64,000 bases of DNA from Methyloferula stellata AR4 (GTDB taxonomy: Bacteria > Pseudomonadota > Alphaproteobacteria > Rhizobiales > Beijerinckiaceae): NCBI RefSeq assembly GCF_000385335.1, contig NZ_ARWA01000001.1, positions 3,550,001-3,614,000 of the forward strand, given 5' to 3'. The translations under genes and the position numbers were made by a program. Below are positions 43,980 through 53,230 of the stretch, in pieces. How positions within the stretch are numbered: the stretch's first letter is position 1; every line of letters starts with the position of its first letter. The notes under the pieces were generated by a model that saw nothing but the letters and a program-made list of their open reading frames with translations, searched no databases and was not told where the DNA came from.

Positions 43980-45362
43980 TCAATAAACGCAGGTCTCGAA
44001 AGTCCGGTCGATATTGCCGTTCCAGTCCTCGCGATAATGCGCCAGCAGGATCTCGGCCTGCGTGCGGCCCGTGGCGACGAGATCGAGCGGATCGAGAAAA
44101 TGCGTCTCATCGCGTCCCTTTGCATCGAGCTTCGCGCGGCGGGCGAGGCCAGCACGGGCGAGGCCGAGCACATCCCTCGCTAGTTCGCGCAGCGAGCGTC
44201 CGGCGATCCGCGCTTCAAGGGCAAGACGCGGCACCTCGTCCCGCAGCCTCTCGCGGTCCTCGGTGCTCCAGCCTTTGATGAGCTCATAGGCACCGTCAAG
44301 CGCGAGCGGATCATAGAGGAGGCCCACGAAGAGGGCCGGAAGCGCCGTCAGAAACGGCTTCGGCCCCGTATCCGCACCGCGCATTTCGAGATAGCGCTTC
44401 AGGCGTACTTCCGGAAAAATCGTCGAAAGATGGTTGGCCCAGTCGGATAATGTCGCCCTTTCGCCTGGGAGCGCCGCGAGATGGCCTGCGAGGAGGTGGC
44501 GGAAGCTTGCGCCCGCGACATCATGATAGGTCTCGCCACGCTTGACGAAATACATCGGAACATCGAGCGCGTAATCGACATAGCGCTCGAAGCCCATTCC
44601 CGGCTCGAAGGCGAAAGGCAACATGCCGGCGCGGGCCTTATCGGTGTCGCGCCAGACTTCCGAACGGGCCGAAAGAAAACCATTCGGCTTGCCGTCGCTG
44701 AACGGCGAATTGGCGAAAAGCGCGGTGGTCAAAGGCTGCAGCGCCAGGGAAACCCGCAGTTTCCTCACCATATCGGCCTCGCTCTCGTAATCGAGATTGG
44801 CCTGGACCGTCGACGTCCGAAACATCATGTCGAGGCCGCGCGTGCCGACTTTCGGCATGTAATGCGCCATAATCTCGTAGCGCTGTTTCGGCATCATCGG
44901 AATTTCGTCGCGGTGCCATTTGGGCGTCATGCCAAGCGACAGAAAGCCTATGCCCAAAGGATCGGCGATCGCGTGCAAGGCCGAAAAATGCGCATCGAGT
45001 TCCGCATCGGCCGCATGGATGGTCTCGACCGGCGCGCCGGACAATTCGAATTGGCCGCCCGGTTCAAGCGAAATGGCGCCGCCTTCTTTGGCATCAAATA
45101 GGCCGATGATATTCGGCCCGTCCATGATCGGCTCCCATCCGCCGCTCTTCTGCATTCCTTCGAGAAGCACCCTTATCCCAGCCCGGCTCAGCTCGGGCTG
45201 GCCGGCATAAGGCACCGGCGTATGGTCCGCTCTATAGAAAGGGAATTTTTCGTGCTCGGTCCCGACCCTGAAAGGGCCTTGCGGCTTCGATCCCGCCTCG
45301 AACCAGGCCACAAGCTCCTCGCGCGACGTGATGGGGGTTGCATCCGAAACGTCGCGAGCCAT
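43980..45362 (-). CDS. gshA: Glutamate-cysteine ligase (plant-type GshA)
   Basis: A 460-aa enzyme that makes gamma-glutamylcysteine, the first step to glutathione. Family marks are RVGTEHEKFPFYRADH, GGAISLEPGGQFELSG and GTRGLDMMFRTSTVQANLD. It is the alphaproteobacterial/plant branch, not the E. coli type. It starts with a clear ATG at 45362. Downstream (minus) follows the pentapeptide gene; the context with Atm1 and GST elsewhere in the window points to active glutathione use. Confidence 0.95.
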   Translation of the reverse strand: MARDVSDATPITSREELVAWFEAGSKPQGPFRVGTEHEKFPFYRADHTPVPYAGQPELSRAGIRVLLEGMQKSGGWEPIMDGPNIIGLFDAKEGGAISLEPGGQFELSGAPVETIHAADAELDAHFSALHAIADPLGIGFLSLGMTPKWHRDEIPMMPKQRYEIMAHYMPKVGTRGLDMMFRTSTVQANLDYESEADMVRKLRVSLALQPLTTALFANSPFSDGKPNGFLSARSEVWRDTDKARAGMLPFAFEPGMGFERYVDYALDVPMYFVKRGETYHDVAGASFRHLLAGHLAALPGERATLSDWANHLSTIFPEVRLKRYLEMRGADTGPKPFLTALPALFVGLLYDPLALDGAYELIKGWSTEDRERLRDEVPRLALEARIAGRSLRELARDVLGLARAGLARRAKLDAKGRDETHFLDPLDLVATGRTQAEILLAHYREDWNGNIDRTFETCVY

Positions 45363-45739
45363 ATCCGAGCTTTCATTCGTCCTTTAGAGCACGCCTTCGG
45401 AGACCTTGTCCCAAAAGGCTGTACTTCATTTAAAATCAATAGCCTGGGGCTTGTTCGCGCCGGACGGATGTGCCGATCTTTGTGGCATGGCTCTGGTCTT
45501 GGGCGGCTCAATCCTCTGGGGGCGGCGCAGGGCGCCGGGGAGCTTCATAGGCGTCGGCGCGCCGCTACGCAATGCGGGGCTTTGACAGGCGGGTTCCCCC
45601 TCCGTCAAGCGAAAGCTCGGGCCAAATCGGTTGCAACTGAGATTTTCCCGCAAGTTTAAGTTAGCAAGGCTCCGATTTAAGCTCGGCCCTTAACCGTTTT
45701 TCCATCGAAACGGCCATATGACAGGGCTGGGAGACCGAC
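45363..45739. other. Spacer between gshA and the Flp pilin, no gene seen
   Basis: 377 nt containing the divergent promoters of gshA and the pilin. An in-frame protein was not found, and no CtrA-type TTAA-N7-TTAA site could be confirmed; nearby TTTAAG and TTAACC elements have the wrong spacing (9 nt). Confidence 0.4.
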
Positions 45740-45901
45740 ATGCTCGTTATTAGATTCCTGCGCGATACCAAGGCCGCCACGGCAATGGAATATTCCTTGA
45801 TCGGTGGATTGGTCGCAGTCGTCATCGTCGCCGCTCTGACAGCGGTCGGAACGAGTATTCAGGCGAAATTTTTCGGGCCGATCGCAGGCAACCTGAACTA
45901 G
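45740..45901 (+). CDS. Flp/Fap-type pilin
   Basis: A 53-aa type IVb pilin. After FLRDTKAATAMEYSLIGGL comes a hydrophobic helix (VAVVIVAALTAVG), with the conserved Glu at +5 of the mature pilin and Tyr-Ser following. The prepilin peptidase cut would fall before the TAMEYS region. Ribosome site GGGAG is 6 nt upstream of the ATG. The TAG stop lies in a palindrome. No cpaA-F or tadA-C genes are near; the TadE/TadG-like genes lie 30 kb away. Confidence 0.92.
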   Translation: MLVIRFLRDTKAATAMEYSLIGGLVAVVIVAALTAVGTSIQAKFFGPIAGNLN

Positions 45902-45902
45902 A

Positions 45903-45924
45903 GCGGGATCTCAAGCGATCCCGC
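45903..45924. terminator. Hairpin after the Flp pilin
   Basis: GCGGGATC / GATCCCGC with a 6-nt loop, directly following the stop codon (TAGAGCGGGATC). It is a short member of the AGAGCGGGA palindrome family and may end the transcript. Confidence 0.65.
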
Positions 45925-45980
45925 CCCAATGCCGACCAAAGTATCCTCATCGACCGAAGAACTCTCGCGACCAGGAGCCG

Positions 45981-46628
45981 TCACTGACGACGGCTTGAGA
46001 GGATCTTGCCGATCTCGTCTTGCAGACCCGCCGCCGCCGGTGTTCCCGGCTGCAAGATCTTGCTCAGCGAGTCGAGGCCGCCTTGGAGACCTTGCTGGCC
46101 GCCAAACAGGCTGCCGAAGAGGCTGCTCAGCATGCCCATCAATCCGCCTTGCTGCCCCTGCGCGCCAGCGCCCGACGCGAGTTGGCTGAACAGACCGCCG
46201 AGACCTTGATTTTTCAGCGAAGTGGCGAGGCCGCCGGCGATGACCGATACGATCACCGGGAGCATCTGAACCAAAACCTCGGGGCGCAAGCCGGTGACGC
46301 TCGACGCCTGCTGAGCGATCTGCGTCGTGATATGGCTCGATCCGAAGAGCTCGCCCAAAATATCACCGCCCTTGGCCGCCGTTTCCGGCGTCTGCGCGGC
46401 GTCGGCGCTCGCGAAGGTCGACGTATGCTGGCCGTCGCTCAAGTTGGAAACGAGGCTGCCCAATGCACCCGGATCCTTCAATTTGCTCAGAAAAGCCATA
46501 GAGAGCGCAGGAATCAGGGCTTTTACGGCTGCATCGACCTGTTCCGTCGACAAGCCGAATTGAGCCGCGAGATTTTCGGCTGCTTTGCCGCCCTGGGCAT
46601 TTTGAAAAATTTCATTGAGGCTGAACAT
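45981..46628 (-). CDS. DUF937-family protein
   Basis: A 215-aa protein rich in Gly/Gln/Ser. The N-terminus MFSLNEIFQNAQGG and the block VDAAVKALIPALSMAFLSKL fit the DUF937 family, which shows two helical repeats and a Gly-rich linker (SQLASGAGAQGQQGG, FGSLFGGQQGLQGG). No signal peptide is clear. Function is unknown. It is convergent with the Flp pilin gene. Confidence 0.85.
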   Translation of the reverse strand: MFSLNEIFQNAQGGKAAENLAAQFGLSTEQVDAAVKALIPALSMAFLSKLKDPGALGSLVSNLSDGQHTSTFASADAAQTPETAAKGGDILGELFGSSHITTQIAQQASSVTGLRPEVLVQMLPVIVSVIAGGLATSLKNQGLGGLFSQLASGAGAQGQQGGLMGMLSSLFGSLFGGQQGLQGGLDSLSKILQPGTPAAAGLQDEIGKILSSRRQ

Positions 46629-46681
46629 GGGTACTCCCCCGCATAAAAGGTCTGTCGAGAACGCGTCCTATCACTTCTATG

Positions 46682-48037
46682 CTAAGCGTTTATCACGGAT
46701 TTTGCGAGACGCGCCGTAACGAAATAAGCAGTCACGACGGCGGCGACGCCGAACAGAGACGCCCCGACGATCAGCCCGACAAAACCGCCTTCCGGCCCGT
46801 TGTGTAAGGCGCCGAGCGTCACGAAAGGCATGGTCCCCAAGGTTGCGCGGCCCCAATTGAAGCCGGTCGAAAGCACCGGAAAGCCCAAATTATTGAACGC
46901 GGCGTTGGAGACGAAAATCGCCCCCAGAAACAGCCAAAGGACGCCACCATAGGTGCAAAAAAAGGTGACGATCCGCTGCGTATCGCCGACCGCATGGAAA
47001 ATGCTGACGATGGCCGGGGCGGAAAGCCACAGCAAGAGCCAGACAAAAGCGACATAGACCAGAGAGACGGCGAAGCTGTCAGTCAGCACGCGCGTGACGC
47101 GTTCGAACAAGCGCGCCCCGAGGTTCTGACCCATGATTGGGCCAACGACGGAAGACAGTGCGAAGACAACGCCGAAAGCAACCGGCGTAATCCGGTCGAT
47201 GATCGCGAAAGCTGCAACCGTCTCCTCCCCGAACTGCGAAAAAATCCGCATCGCGTAAGCATTCGCGACTGGTGCTGCAAGATTGGTCAGGATGGCCGGG
47301 ACCGCGATGCCCATCATTGGCTTCAGATCGGAGATCGCATCGCGAAGACGCGGACGCGCTACGAGATCATGGATGACCACCGTCCCATAGAGGCCGACGC
47401 CGGCGATGACCAGCCGCGAAATGACCGTCACGATGGCTGCGCCCTGGACGCCGAGGCCAAGGCCGAAAATAAAAATAGGGTCGAGAATGGCCGTTGCGAT
47501 GCCGCCGAAGAGCGTCACATACATGGCACGGCGGGCGTCGCCGACCGCGCGGAGCATCCCGGCGAAAGCCATGCCGAAGGCCAGGAACAAGGTCGCAGGA
47601 ATCGTCCAGGCGAGATAAAGCGTCCCGACTGCCAAGGCTTCGTCCCGCGCGCCGATCAGATAAAGCGCGTCGCCGCGAAACGGCATGACCGCCACGGTCA
47701 CGGCCACTGTCACAACGAAGACTTGCACCAGCCCCGAAGCCGCCAGCCGGCGGGCCGCCGGCCGCATCCCGGCGCCAAGCGCGCGAGAGACAAGCGCGCC
47801 AATCGCGATCGTAAGACCTATATTAATCGAGATGAAAAAGAACAGAATCTGCGTTGCATAGCCAACCGCGGCCGTCAGGGCAGGATCTTTCAGACGCGCA
47901 ACGTAAAAGAGAGAGAGAAAATCGACGACGAAGATCGCCATCAGCCCGATCGAGCCGGTCGCCGTCATGACGAGGACATGGCGCAGCGTCGAGCCTTCGG
48001 TGAAGCGGCCTGGCTTCACGATCGAACCGGCATTCAA
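46682..48037 (-). CDS. MATE-family efflux transporter
   Basis: A 451-aa protein with about twelve membrane helices and the two-lobed MATE pattern (LRHVLVMTATGSIGLMAIFV in lobe 1, PMMGIAVPAILTNLAAPVAN in lobe 2). These exporters use Na+ or H+ gradients to remove cationic compounds. The start is a TTG with AGGAG 7 nt upstream. The substrate cannot be read. It is 53 nt upstream of the DUF937 gene on the same strand. Confidence 0.9.
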   Translation of the reverse strand: MNAGSIVKPGRFTEGSTLRHVLVMTATGSIGLMAIFVVDFLSLFYVARLKDPALTAAVGYATQILFFFISINIGLTIAIGALVSRALGAGMRPAARRLAASGLVQVFVVTVAVTVAVMPFRGDALYLIGARDEALAVGTLYLAWTIPATLFLAFGMAFAGMLRAVGDARRAMYVTLFGGIATAILDPIFIFGLGLGVQGAAIVTVISRLVIAGVGLYGTVVIHDLVARPRLRDAISDLKPMMGIAVPAILTNLAAPVANAYAMRIFSQFGEETVAAFAIIDRITPVAFGVVFALSSVVGPIMGQNLGARLFERVTRVLTDSFAVSLVYVAFVWLLLWLSAPAIVSIFHAVGDTQRIVTFFCTYGGVLWLFLGAIFVSNAAFNNLGFPVLSTGFNWGRATLGTMPFVTLGALHNGPEGGFVGLIVGASLFGVAAVVTAYFVTARLAKSVINA

Positions 48038-48300
48038 AATATTTCTCCTTTTTTGCCCGACCGATCGGGGGCAAAGACTCTGCCAGACGGCGCCGCAGCG
48101 AAAAGAACTCCCGCCCTGAGAAGCCGCTCGTTATAAGCGGCGCGGGCGCAAAAGCTACCTAAGCAAGCTAGTCTTTGAAATCTTTGAGGCTTTGACAAGA
48201 TGCCGCCTTAATTTATGAGCCGATGGTCCATCCCGCCCCCGACGTGGCACATTGATGCGCCGGAGTTTCCGCGTCTCGAACCGAATGATTAAGTCCTGCG

Positions 48301-49317
48301 ATGAATTTTGAGCCTCATTCCCACGATCACGATCATGACCACGGCCACGCCGGGGGCGGCGGCCACCACGATCACGATCATGACCACGGCCACGCCGGGG
48401 GCGGCGGCCACCACGGTCATCATCATGGCCCGGCGCATGGCATGACCGATGTCGGAACCATCTTTCTCGTCGGAATTTCATTGAACGTCCTGATCGTCCT
48501 GCTTCAAGCCGCTGCCGGCTTCTGGGGACATTCGATGGCGCTCCTGGCCGATGCCGGTCACAATCTTTCGGATGTGCTGGGGCTCGTCCTCGCCTGGGGC
48601 GCAAACCACCTCAGCCAACGCGCACCGACGCCGCGCTACACTTATGGCCTGCGTGCCACGTCGATCCTGGCCGCGCTTTTCAATGCCGTATTCCTGCTCG
48701 TCGTGACCGGTGCTTTGAGCTTCGCCGCGATCCAGAGATTGTTTCAGCCGGAGCCCGTCGGCGGGATGATCATGATCGTCGTCGCAACCATCGGCATGCT
48801 CGTGAACGGCCTGACAGCGCTGCTGCTCGCCTCGCGGCGCAAGGAAGATCTCAATATTCGCGGGGCCTTCCTGCACATGCTGGCCGATGCGGCGGTTTCG
48901 GCCGGCGTCGTTGCGACCGGCATTCTCATTCTTTTCACCGGCCTTCTATGGCTCGATCCCTTGGTGAGCTTGGCGATCAATGCCGTCATCATCATCGGCA
49001 CATGGGAGCTTTTGCGGGAAAGCCTTTCCATGTCGCTTGGCGCGGTGCCCGCCTCGATCAAGGTCGATCAGGTCAGCACCTATCTCAGGACGCTGCCGAA
49101 GGTCGCGTCTTTGCACGATCTGCATATCTGGGCGATGAGCACGAGCGAGACGGCCTTGACCGCGCATCTCGTCATGCCGGAGGGCCATCCGGGCGATGAA
49201 TTCCTGATGTCGATCTGCGCCGAACTTCGCCGCAGCTACGGGATCGGACACGCGACTCTGCAGGTCGAAACGGATGAGAACAATAGCTGCGCGCTCGCGC
49301 CGGAGACGACTGTCTGA
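48301..49317 (+). CDS. CDF cation efflux protein (CzcD/ZitB-like)
   Basis: A 338-aa metal exporter. The first 45 residues are a His/Asp/Gly repeat (DHDHDHGHAGGGGHH twice), a metal-binding arm. Six helices follow; the Zn sites are ALLADAGHNLSD in TM2 and HMLADAAVSAG in TM5. The C-terminal cytoplasmic domain (residues 245-330) has SLHDLHIWAMSTSE and GHATLQVE. Exports Zn, Cd or Co in exchange for protons. No metal regulator is adjacent. Confidence 0.93.
   Translation: MNFEPHSHDHDHDHGHAGGGGHHDHDHDHGHAGGGGHHGHHHGPAHGMTDVGTIFLVGISLNVLIVLLQAAAGFWGHSMALLADAGHNLSDVLGLVLAWGANHLSQRAPTPRYTYGLRATSILAALFNAVFLLVVTGALSFAAIQRLFQPEPVGGMIMIVVATIGMLVNGLTALLLASRRKEDLNIRGAFLHMLADAAVSAGVVATGILILFTGLLWLDPLVSLAINAVIIIGTWELLRESLSMSLGAVPASIKVDQVSTYLRTLPKVASLHDLHIWAMSTSETALTAHLVMPEGHPGDEFLMSICAELRRSYGIGHATLQVETDENNSCALAPETTV
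48325..48414 (+). repeat. 45-bp tandem repeat coding for a His-rich arm
   Basis: Two perfect copies of a 45-nt unit (48325-48369 and 48370-48414), each encoding DHDHDHGHAGGGGHH. Copy-number change would lengthen or shorten the metal-binding arm. Confidence 0.95.
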
Positions 49318-49336
49318 ACTCTCTGCTGGATTTAAC

Positions 49337-49379
49337 GCATGATATTATCTGAAAAGTCTGCAACTTTTTGGGGTCATGC
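49337..49379. repeat. Palindromic repeat, family A, copy 5
   Basis: Ends GCATGA / TCATGC, inner CTGAAAAGT / ACTTTTTGG (one base diverged). On the coding strand the Kef gene ends CTT TAG CATGACC: the TAG is formed by the edge of the repeat. Confidence 0.82.
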
Positions 49380-51220
49380 TAAAGCCCGACATCGTGCCCC
49401 TCGACGATGTCCTGGCTTTCGCGGTTCAGCGCACGGGTCTTCTTAAGCGGTACGAACAAAGGCTCGGGCAGAATGCTCGCAGGCACGGGCTTCAAGCCTT
49501 CGGCCGAGCCGCGCGCCAATTGATAGGCGAACCGCGCTTCGTCACGCTGGCGGACGAAATCGATCACCTCGGCCACATGATCTGGATCGTCGAGAAGGTG
49601 ATTAAGCGTTTCGCCGCCGAAAGCGAGCGCCGACTCGAAGGTCTCGCGGATTTGATAATCGGCGCCTTTTTCGACAAGTTCGATGGCATGGATACGATCG
49701 AAGGCGCGCACATGGAGCCGCGCCATCGGAAAGTTTTCCTTCGCCAATTCGACAATTGTCGTCGCATTCTTCTGATCGACGCAAACAGCGATGACGAGCG
49801 CCTGCCCGGCGCCCGCCGCGCGCAGCACGTCGAGCCTGGTTCCGTCTCCATAATAGACTTTGAAGCCGAACCGCGCCGCGGTGCGGATGCGCGCCACAGA
49901 ATTGTCGATGACGGTGACGTTCATTTGCTCGGCGAGCAGCACTTGCAAGGCGATTTGCGCGAAGCGGCTGAAGCCGATGACCAGAATCGAGTTCTTATCG
50001 TCGTCTGGAATCTCTTCCGCTTCGAGTTCCGGTTGCGGCTGTTTGTGGTGATCGGTCACATAGGCGATGAGCTTCGCCACCATCGGTCCGGCGAACATGG
50101 TGAGCGCCGCTAGGGCCGAAAGCAGATCGGCCTGCGAGGGGCTCATCAACCCTTCGGAGGCGGCCAGCGGAAACACGACGAAGGAAAATTCGCCGGACGG
50201 CGTCAATGCGCCCGCCGCTTCGAGCGCCCCCCGCGCGGTCGAGCCGGTCGACCGCAAAAGCGCGAAGACAATGGCAGCCTTCAAGGGCAAAAGTGCGATG
50301 GCACAGAGCAAGAGAAGGCCGGCATGGGCCACGACGAGCTTGCCGTCGATCGACATACCGACCGACATGAAGAACAGGCCCATCAAAAGCCCGCGAAACG
50401 GTTCGATATCCGCTTCGAGCTGATGCCGGAAGTTCGACTCCGACAAAAGCACGCCGGCCAGAAAAGCGCCGAGCGCCATCGACATGCCCACGGACCCCAT
50501 CAGCAGAGCCGCGCTGAGCACGACGAGCAGCGCCGCCGCGACCAGCACTTCGCGCGAGCCCGTGGCGGCGAGAAAACGAAAGAACGGATTCAGCGCGTAG
50601 CGGCCGAGGAAAATGACGATGCATAAAGCTTCGACCGAACGCGCCAAAGCCGCGACTTCATCCATCACACTCGCGGTGGCGTCATGTCTTGGTCCGATGA
50701 AGGGAATGAGCGCGAGGACCGGCACCACTGCGATATCCTGGAAAAGCAGGACCGCGAAAGCGCGCCGCCCATAAGCGCTTTGCAGCGCGCCGCGCTCTTC
50801 GAGGAGCTGCAAGGCAATCGCGGTCGAGGCGAAGGCGAGCGCGATGCCAGCGACGAGCGCGCCGCCATGCGACAGTCCGATCAGCGGCACCGCGGCGAGC
50901 GCGATGATGGCGCCGGTGATGAGCGTCTGGCTGGCGCCGATCAGCACGATGTCGCGGCGCATGGCGATGAGCCGCGAGGGCTTCAATTCGAGTCCGATGA
51001 TGAAAAGCAGCAAAACGACGCCGAATTCGGAAATGTCGAGCGTCGTGGCGGGATCGGTGATGAAGCCGAAGCCGGTCGGACCAATCGCAATGCCCGCCGC
51101 GAGATAGCCGATGACCGCGCCGAAGCCTGCGAGCCGGAACAGAGGCACGGCCGTGACCGCGGCCGCCAAAAAGATCAGAATCGGGACCAGGAAACTGGAA
51201 ATGACGGGGGTATCACTCAT
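49379..51220 (-). CDS. Kef-type K+/H+ antiporter with TrkA-N domain
   Basis: A 613-aa CPA2-family protein. An N-terminal twelve-helix antiporter region (from SSFLVPILIFLAAAVTAV to LTMFAGPMVAKLIAYV) is joined to an RCK_N (TrkA-N) domain starting NSILVIGFSRFAQIAL. That dinucleotide motif is altered from the usual GxGRFGQ (one Gly is Ser, one is Ala), so ligand gating may differ. Start 51220 (MSDTPVISSF). No kefF-like partner is near. Confidence 0.92.
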   Translation of the reverse strand: MSDTPVISSFLVPILIFLAAAVTAVPLFRLAGFGAVIGYLAAGIAIGPTGFGFITDPATTLDISEFGVVLLLFIIGLELKPSRLIAMRRDIVLIGASQTLITGAIIALAAVPLIGLSHGGALVAGIALAFASTAIALQLLEERGALQSAYGRRAFAVLLFQDIAVVPVLALIPFIGPRHDATASVMDEVAALARSVEALCIVIFLGRYALNPFFRFLAATGSREVLVAAALLVVLSAALLMGSVGMSMALGAFLAGVLLSESNFRHQLEADIEPFRGLLMGLFFMSVGMSIDGKLVVAHAGLLLLCAIALLPLKAAIVFALLRSTGSTARGALEAAGALTPSGEFSFVVFPLAASEGLMSPSQADLLSALAALTMFAGPMVAKLIAYVTDHHKQPQPELEAEEIPDDDKNSILVIGFSRFAQIALQVLLAEQMNVTVIDNSVARIRTAARFGFKVYYGDGTRLDVLRAAGAGQALVIAVCVDQKNATTIVELAKENFPMARLHVRAFDRIHAIELVEKGADYQIRETFESALAFGGETLNHLLDDPDHVAEVIDFVRQRDEARFAYQLARGSAEGLKPVPASILPEPLFVPLKKTRALNRESQDIVEGHDVGL

Positions 51221-51292
51221 AACGATCCCAATTATGCGAGGATTGGGCCGCCCGCATGACGGCTGCTGGCCCACCGGCATAGCAGAAATCGC

Positions 51293-51907
51293 TCAGAGCT
51301 TCGGCGGCGCCCAGATCACGATCTGGCGTAAGACTTTGGCGAGAGCCGCATCGAGCACCGCTGAAACCGTCGCGCCATCGTCATGCGGCGCCGGCGCCTC
51401 GCCGATAAAATCCTGCGTGGCTATGATCTGCCCTCCGGCGCCGACAAGTTGCACATAGAATTCGACCACCGCCACGCTGCGGGTCACATCCACCTCGAAA
51501 CGGCGGATGTCGGTCACGAGCGTATATTTGGCGGCAAGGCTTGGCCCTCCCACGGCCGCCAGCCGGTGGCTTCTTTCAAAGCTTTCGATCAACTTCTTCT
51601 GGAGCAGAGCGGGCAAGCGGCCAGACCATTCCACGCCCTTGAGATATTCAAGACCGGCAGCCGTTCGAACGACGATGCGGGGCGAGTCGATGACCGAGAT
51701 GGCGGTCGGCATCGCAATGGCCAGTTCGCCATGCGGCGGCCGGGCGGTCAGGTTCGGCTCGACCGGGTTCAGATCATAGGTCACCGCCGGCGGCGTGGCG
51801 GCGCAGCCGGCCATGCCGATCAGGAAGATCCCGAGCCCGAAGCCTCGTGACCATGCCGGCCACGAATACTTAAGGCCCCGGCGGCCGATCCGGACCAGCG
51901 CTGACAA
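51293..51907 (-). CDS. ABC-type transport auxiliary lipoprotein (PqiC-like)
   Basis: A 204-aa lipoprotein of the PqiC/DUF330 family. The lipobox is GMAGC near residue 35, in the hydrophobic segment FGLGIFLIGMAGC. After it comes a domain with RIVVRTAAGLEYLKGVEWSG and a DIRRFEVDVT strand. It likely works with the MCE transporter just upstream (mlaE, mlaF, mlaD), at the outer membrane side. The start is a TTG; gap to mlaD is 195 nt, wider than within the operon. Confidence 0.85.
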   Translation of the reverse strand: MSALVRIGRRGLKYSWPAWSRGFGLGIFLIGMAGCAATPPAVTYDLNPVEPNLTARPPHGELAIAMPTAISVIDSPRIVVRTAAGLEYLKGVEWSGRLPALLQKKLIESFERSHRLAAVGGPSLAAKYTLVTDIRRFEVDVTRSVAVVEFYVQLVGAGGQIIATQDFIGEAPAPHDDGATVSAVLDAALAKVLRQIVIWAPPKL

Positions 51908-52102
51908 CGGCTAAAAGACCTTCGCCTTGCAGGACATCACGAAAGTGCCCCCGACCTGATAAGCTTTTGGCATACGCGCTGCGACGGGCATCGCACCGCC
52001 GGCCCGGATGCCGACCATGATCTAAAATTCATAATTTAAGGTTTTTTTACCACGCCGCGCCATGCGCGGACGAGAGCTTCCTTGCGGCCGCGTCAAATAA
52101 GG

Positions 52103-53176
52103 TTAACGCGAGCTGCTATATTCGGGGACCGACGATCCTTTCTTACCGAACAGGAATTGGGTCGGATTATTCTCAATCGAGCGCACCGCCTGATTGATTT
52201 CCTCGAGGGTTTTGCGCCCGTCGACGGCCAAAGCCTCATATTGTTTCAGGCCGGAGCCGGTGAAACGCGCGAGATTGGCGCCGATTTCCTTGGTCTTGGA
52301 ATCGAGATCGTCGGCAAGCCGGTGAATCGATTTCGCCGTTTCGGCAATCTCACCGAACATGCCTTTCGAATCGCCCGTCGCGAGCAATCCGTTGAGATTG
52401 GTCAGAACTCCATCGACCTTATCCGCGGCGGCGTTGAGTTTTGCCGAGAGCCCGGCAAAATCCTTGACGATCGATTTGATCTGCTCGGGATCGACCGCCT
52501 TGACGATCGTATCCGAATCCTTGGCGAGTTCTTCCATCTTCACGGCGAGCGGCTTGATCGTTTTGCCAATGTCCGACATGGAAGCCATGAAATCCTTGAG
52601 GCCATCCGAATTCGACGCGAGCGCATCGGTAAATTTCTGGATATTTTTCACCGAAGTGTTGAGCGGCCCGGTGCTGTCGTCGAGGAACTTATTGCTCTTG
52701 TCGAGAAAATCTGAGGCTTTCCCGGCGATGCGCTGAGCGGTCTCGAGCAGGTCCTGGAAATCCGAACGGTCGGCGATGATCACGCCGGGCTGTCCGCCAG
52801 TGCCCTTGAGCGGCGGAGAGGCCGCGTCGCCGCCCTTCAAGGCCACCGATGCGACGCCGGTAAAGCCGGTATATTCGAGCCGCGCCGTCGTATCGGTGCG
52901 CACGGGGACGACGGCCTCAATATCGATCAATGCGGACACGCGGGCCGGATCTTGCGGCACGAGAGCGATCGTCGTCACTTCGCCGACGCGTACGCCGTTG
53001 AACAGCACCGAGCCGCCGCGCTGGAGACCAGCAATCGAGCCCGTGAAGACAATTTTATAGATCGCCCGGCCGGCAGGCCTGCCACCGCCTGAGAACCAAA
53101 ATACGAACAAAAAGGCGGACGCGATCAAGGCCAGCGTAAAGCCGCCGATCAAAGCATAATTGGCGCGGGTTTCCAT
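52103..53176 (-). CDS. mlaD: MCE-domain protein MlaD
   Basis: A 357-aa membrane-anchored MCE protein. One N-terminal helix (residues 8-26, ALIGGFTLALIASAFLFVFW) precedes the MCE domain (about 38-120: KIVFTGSIAGLQRGGSVLFN). A long helical stalk follows (about 140-320), with repeated KxxDxI and LNxxAD pieces suggesting coiled coil. It passes lipids through the periplasm in the MlaFEDB-type complex. It follows mlaF by 54 nt. Confidence 0.93.
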   Translation of the reverse strand: METRANYALIGGFTLALIASAFLFVFWFSGGGRPAGRAIYKIVFTGSIAGLQRGGSVLFNGVRVGEVTTIALVPQDPARVSALIDIEAVVPVRTDTTARLEYTGFTGVASVALKGGDAASPPLKGTGGQPGVIIADRSDFQDLLETAQRIAGKASDFLDKSNKFLDDSTGPLNTSVKNIQKFTDALASNSDGLKDFMASMSDIGKTIKPLAVKMEELAKDSDTIVKAVDPEQIKSIVKDFAGLSAKLNAAADKVDGVLTNLNGLLATGDSKGMFGEIAETAKSIHRLADDLDSKTKEIGANLARFTGSGLKQYEALAVDGRKTLEEINQAVRSIENNPTQFLFGKKGSSVPEYSSSR

Positions 53177-53230
53177 CGATATCCCTGCCCTTCACATCAC
53201 CATCACGTGTCTGTTATTCGCGAAATAAGG

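Noticed and set aside
45650-45740. CtrA site upstream of the Flp gene
   Set aside because: TTTAAG and TTAACC occur, but their spacing is 9 rather than 7 nt.
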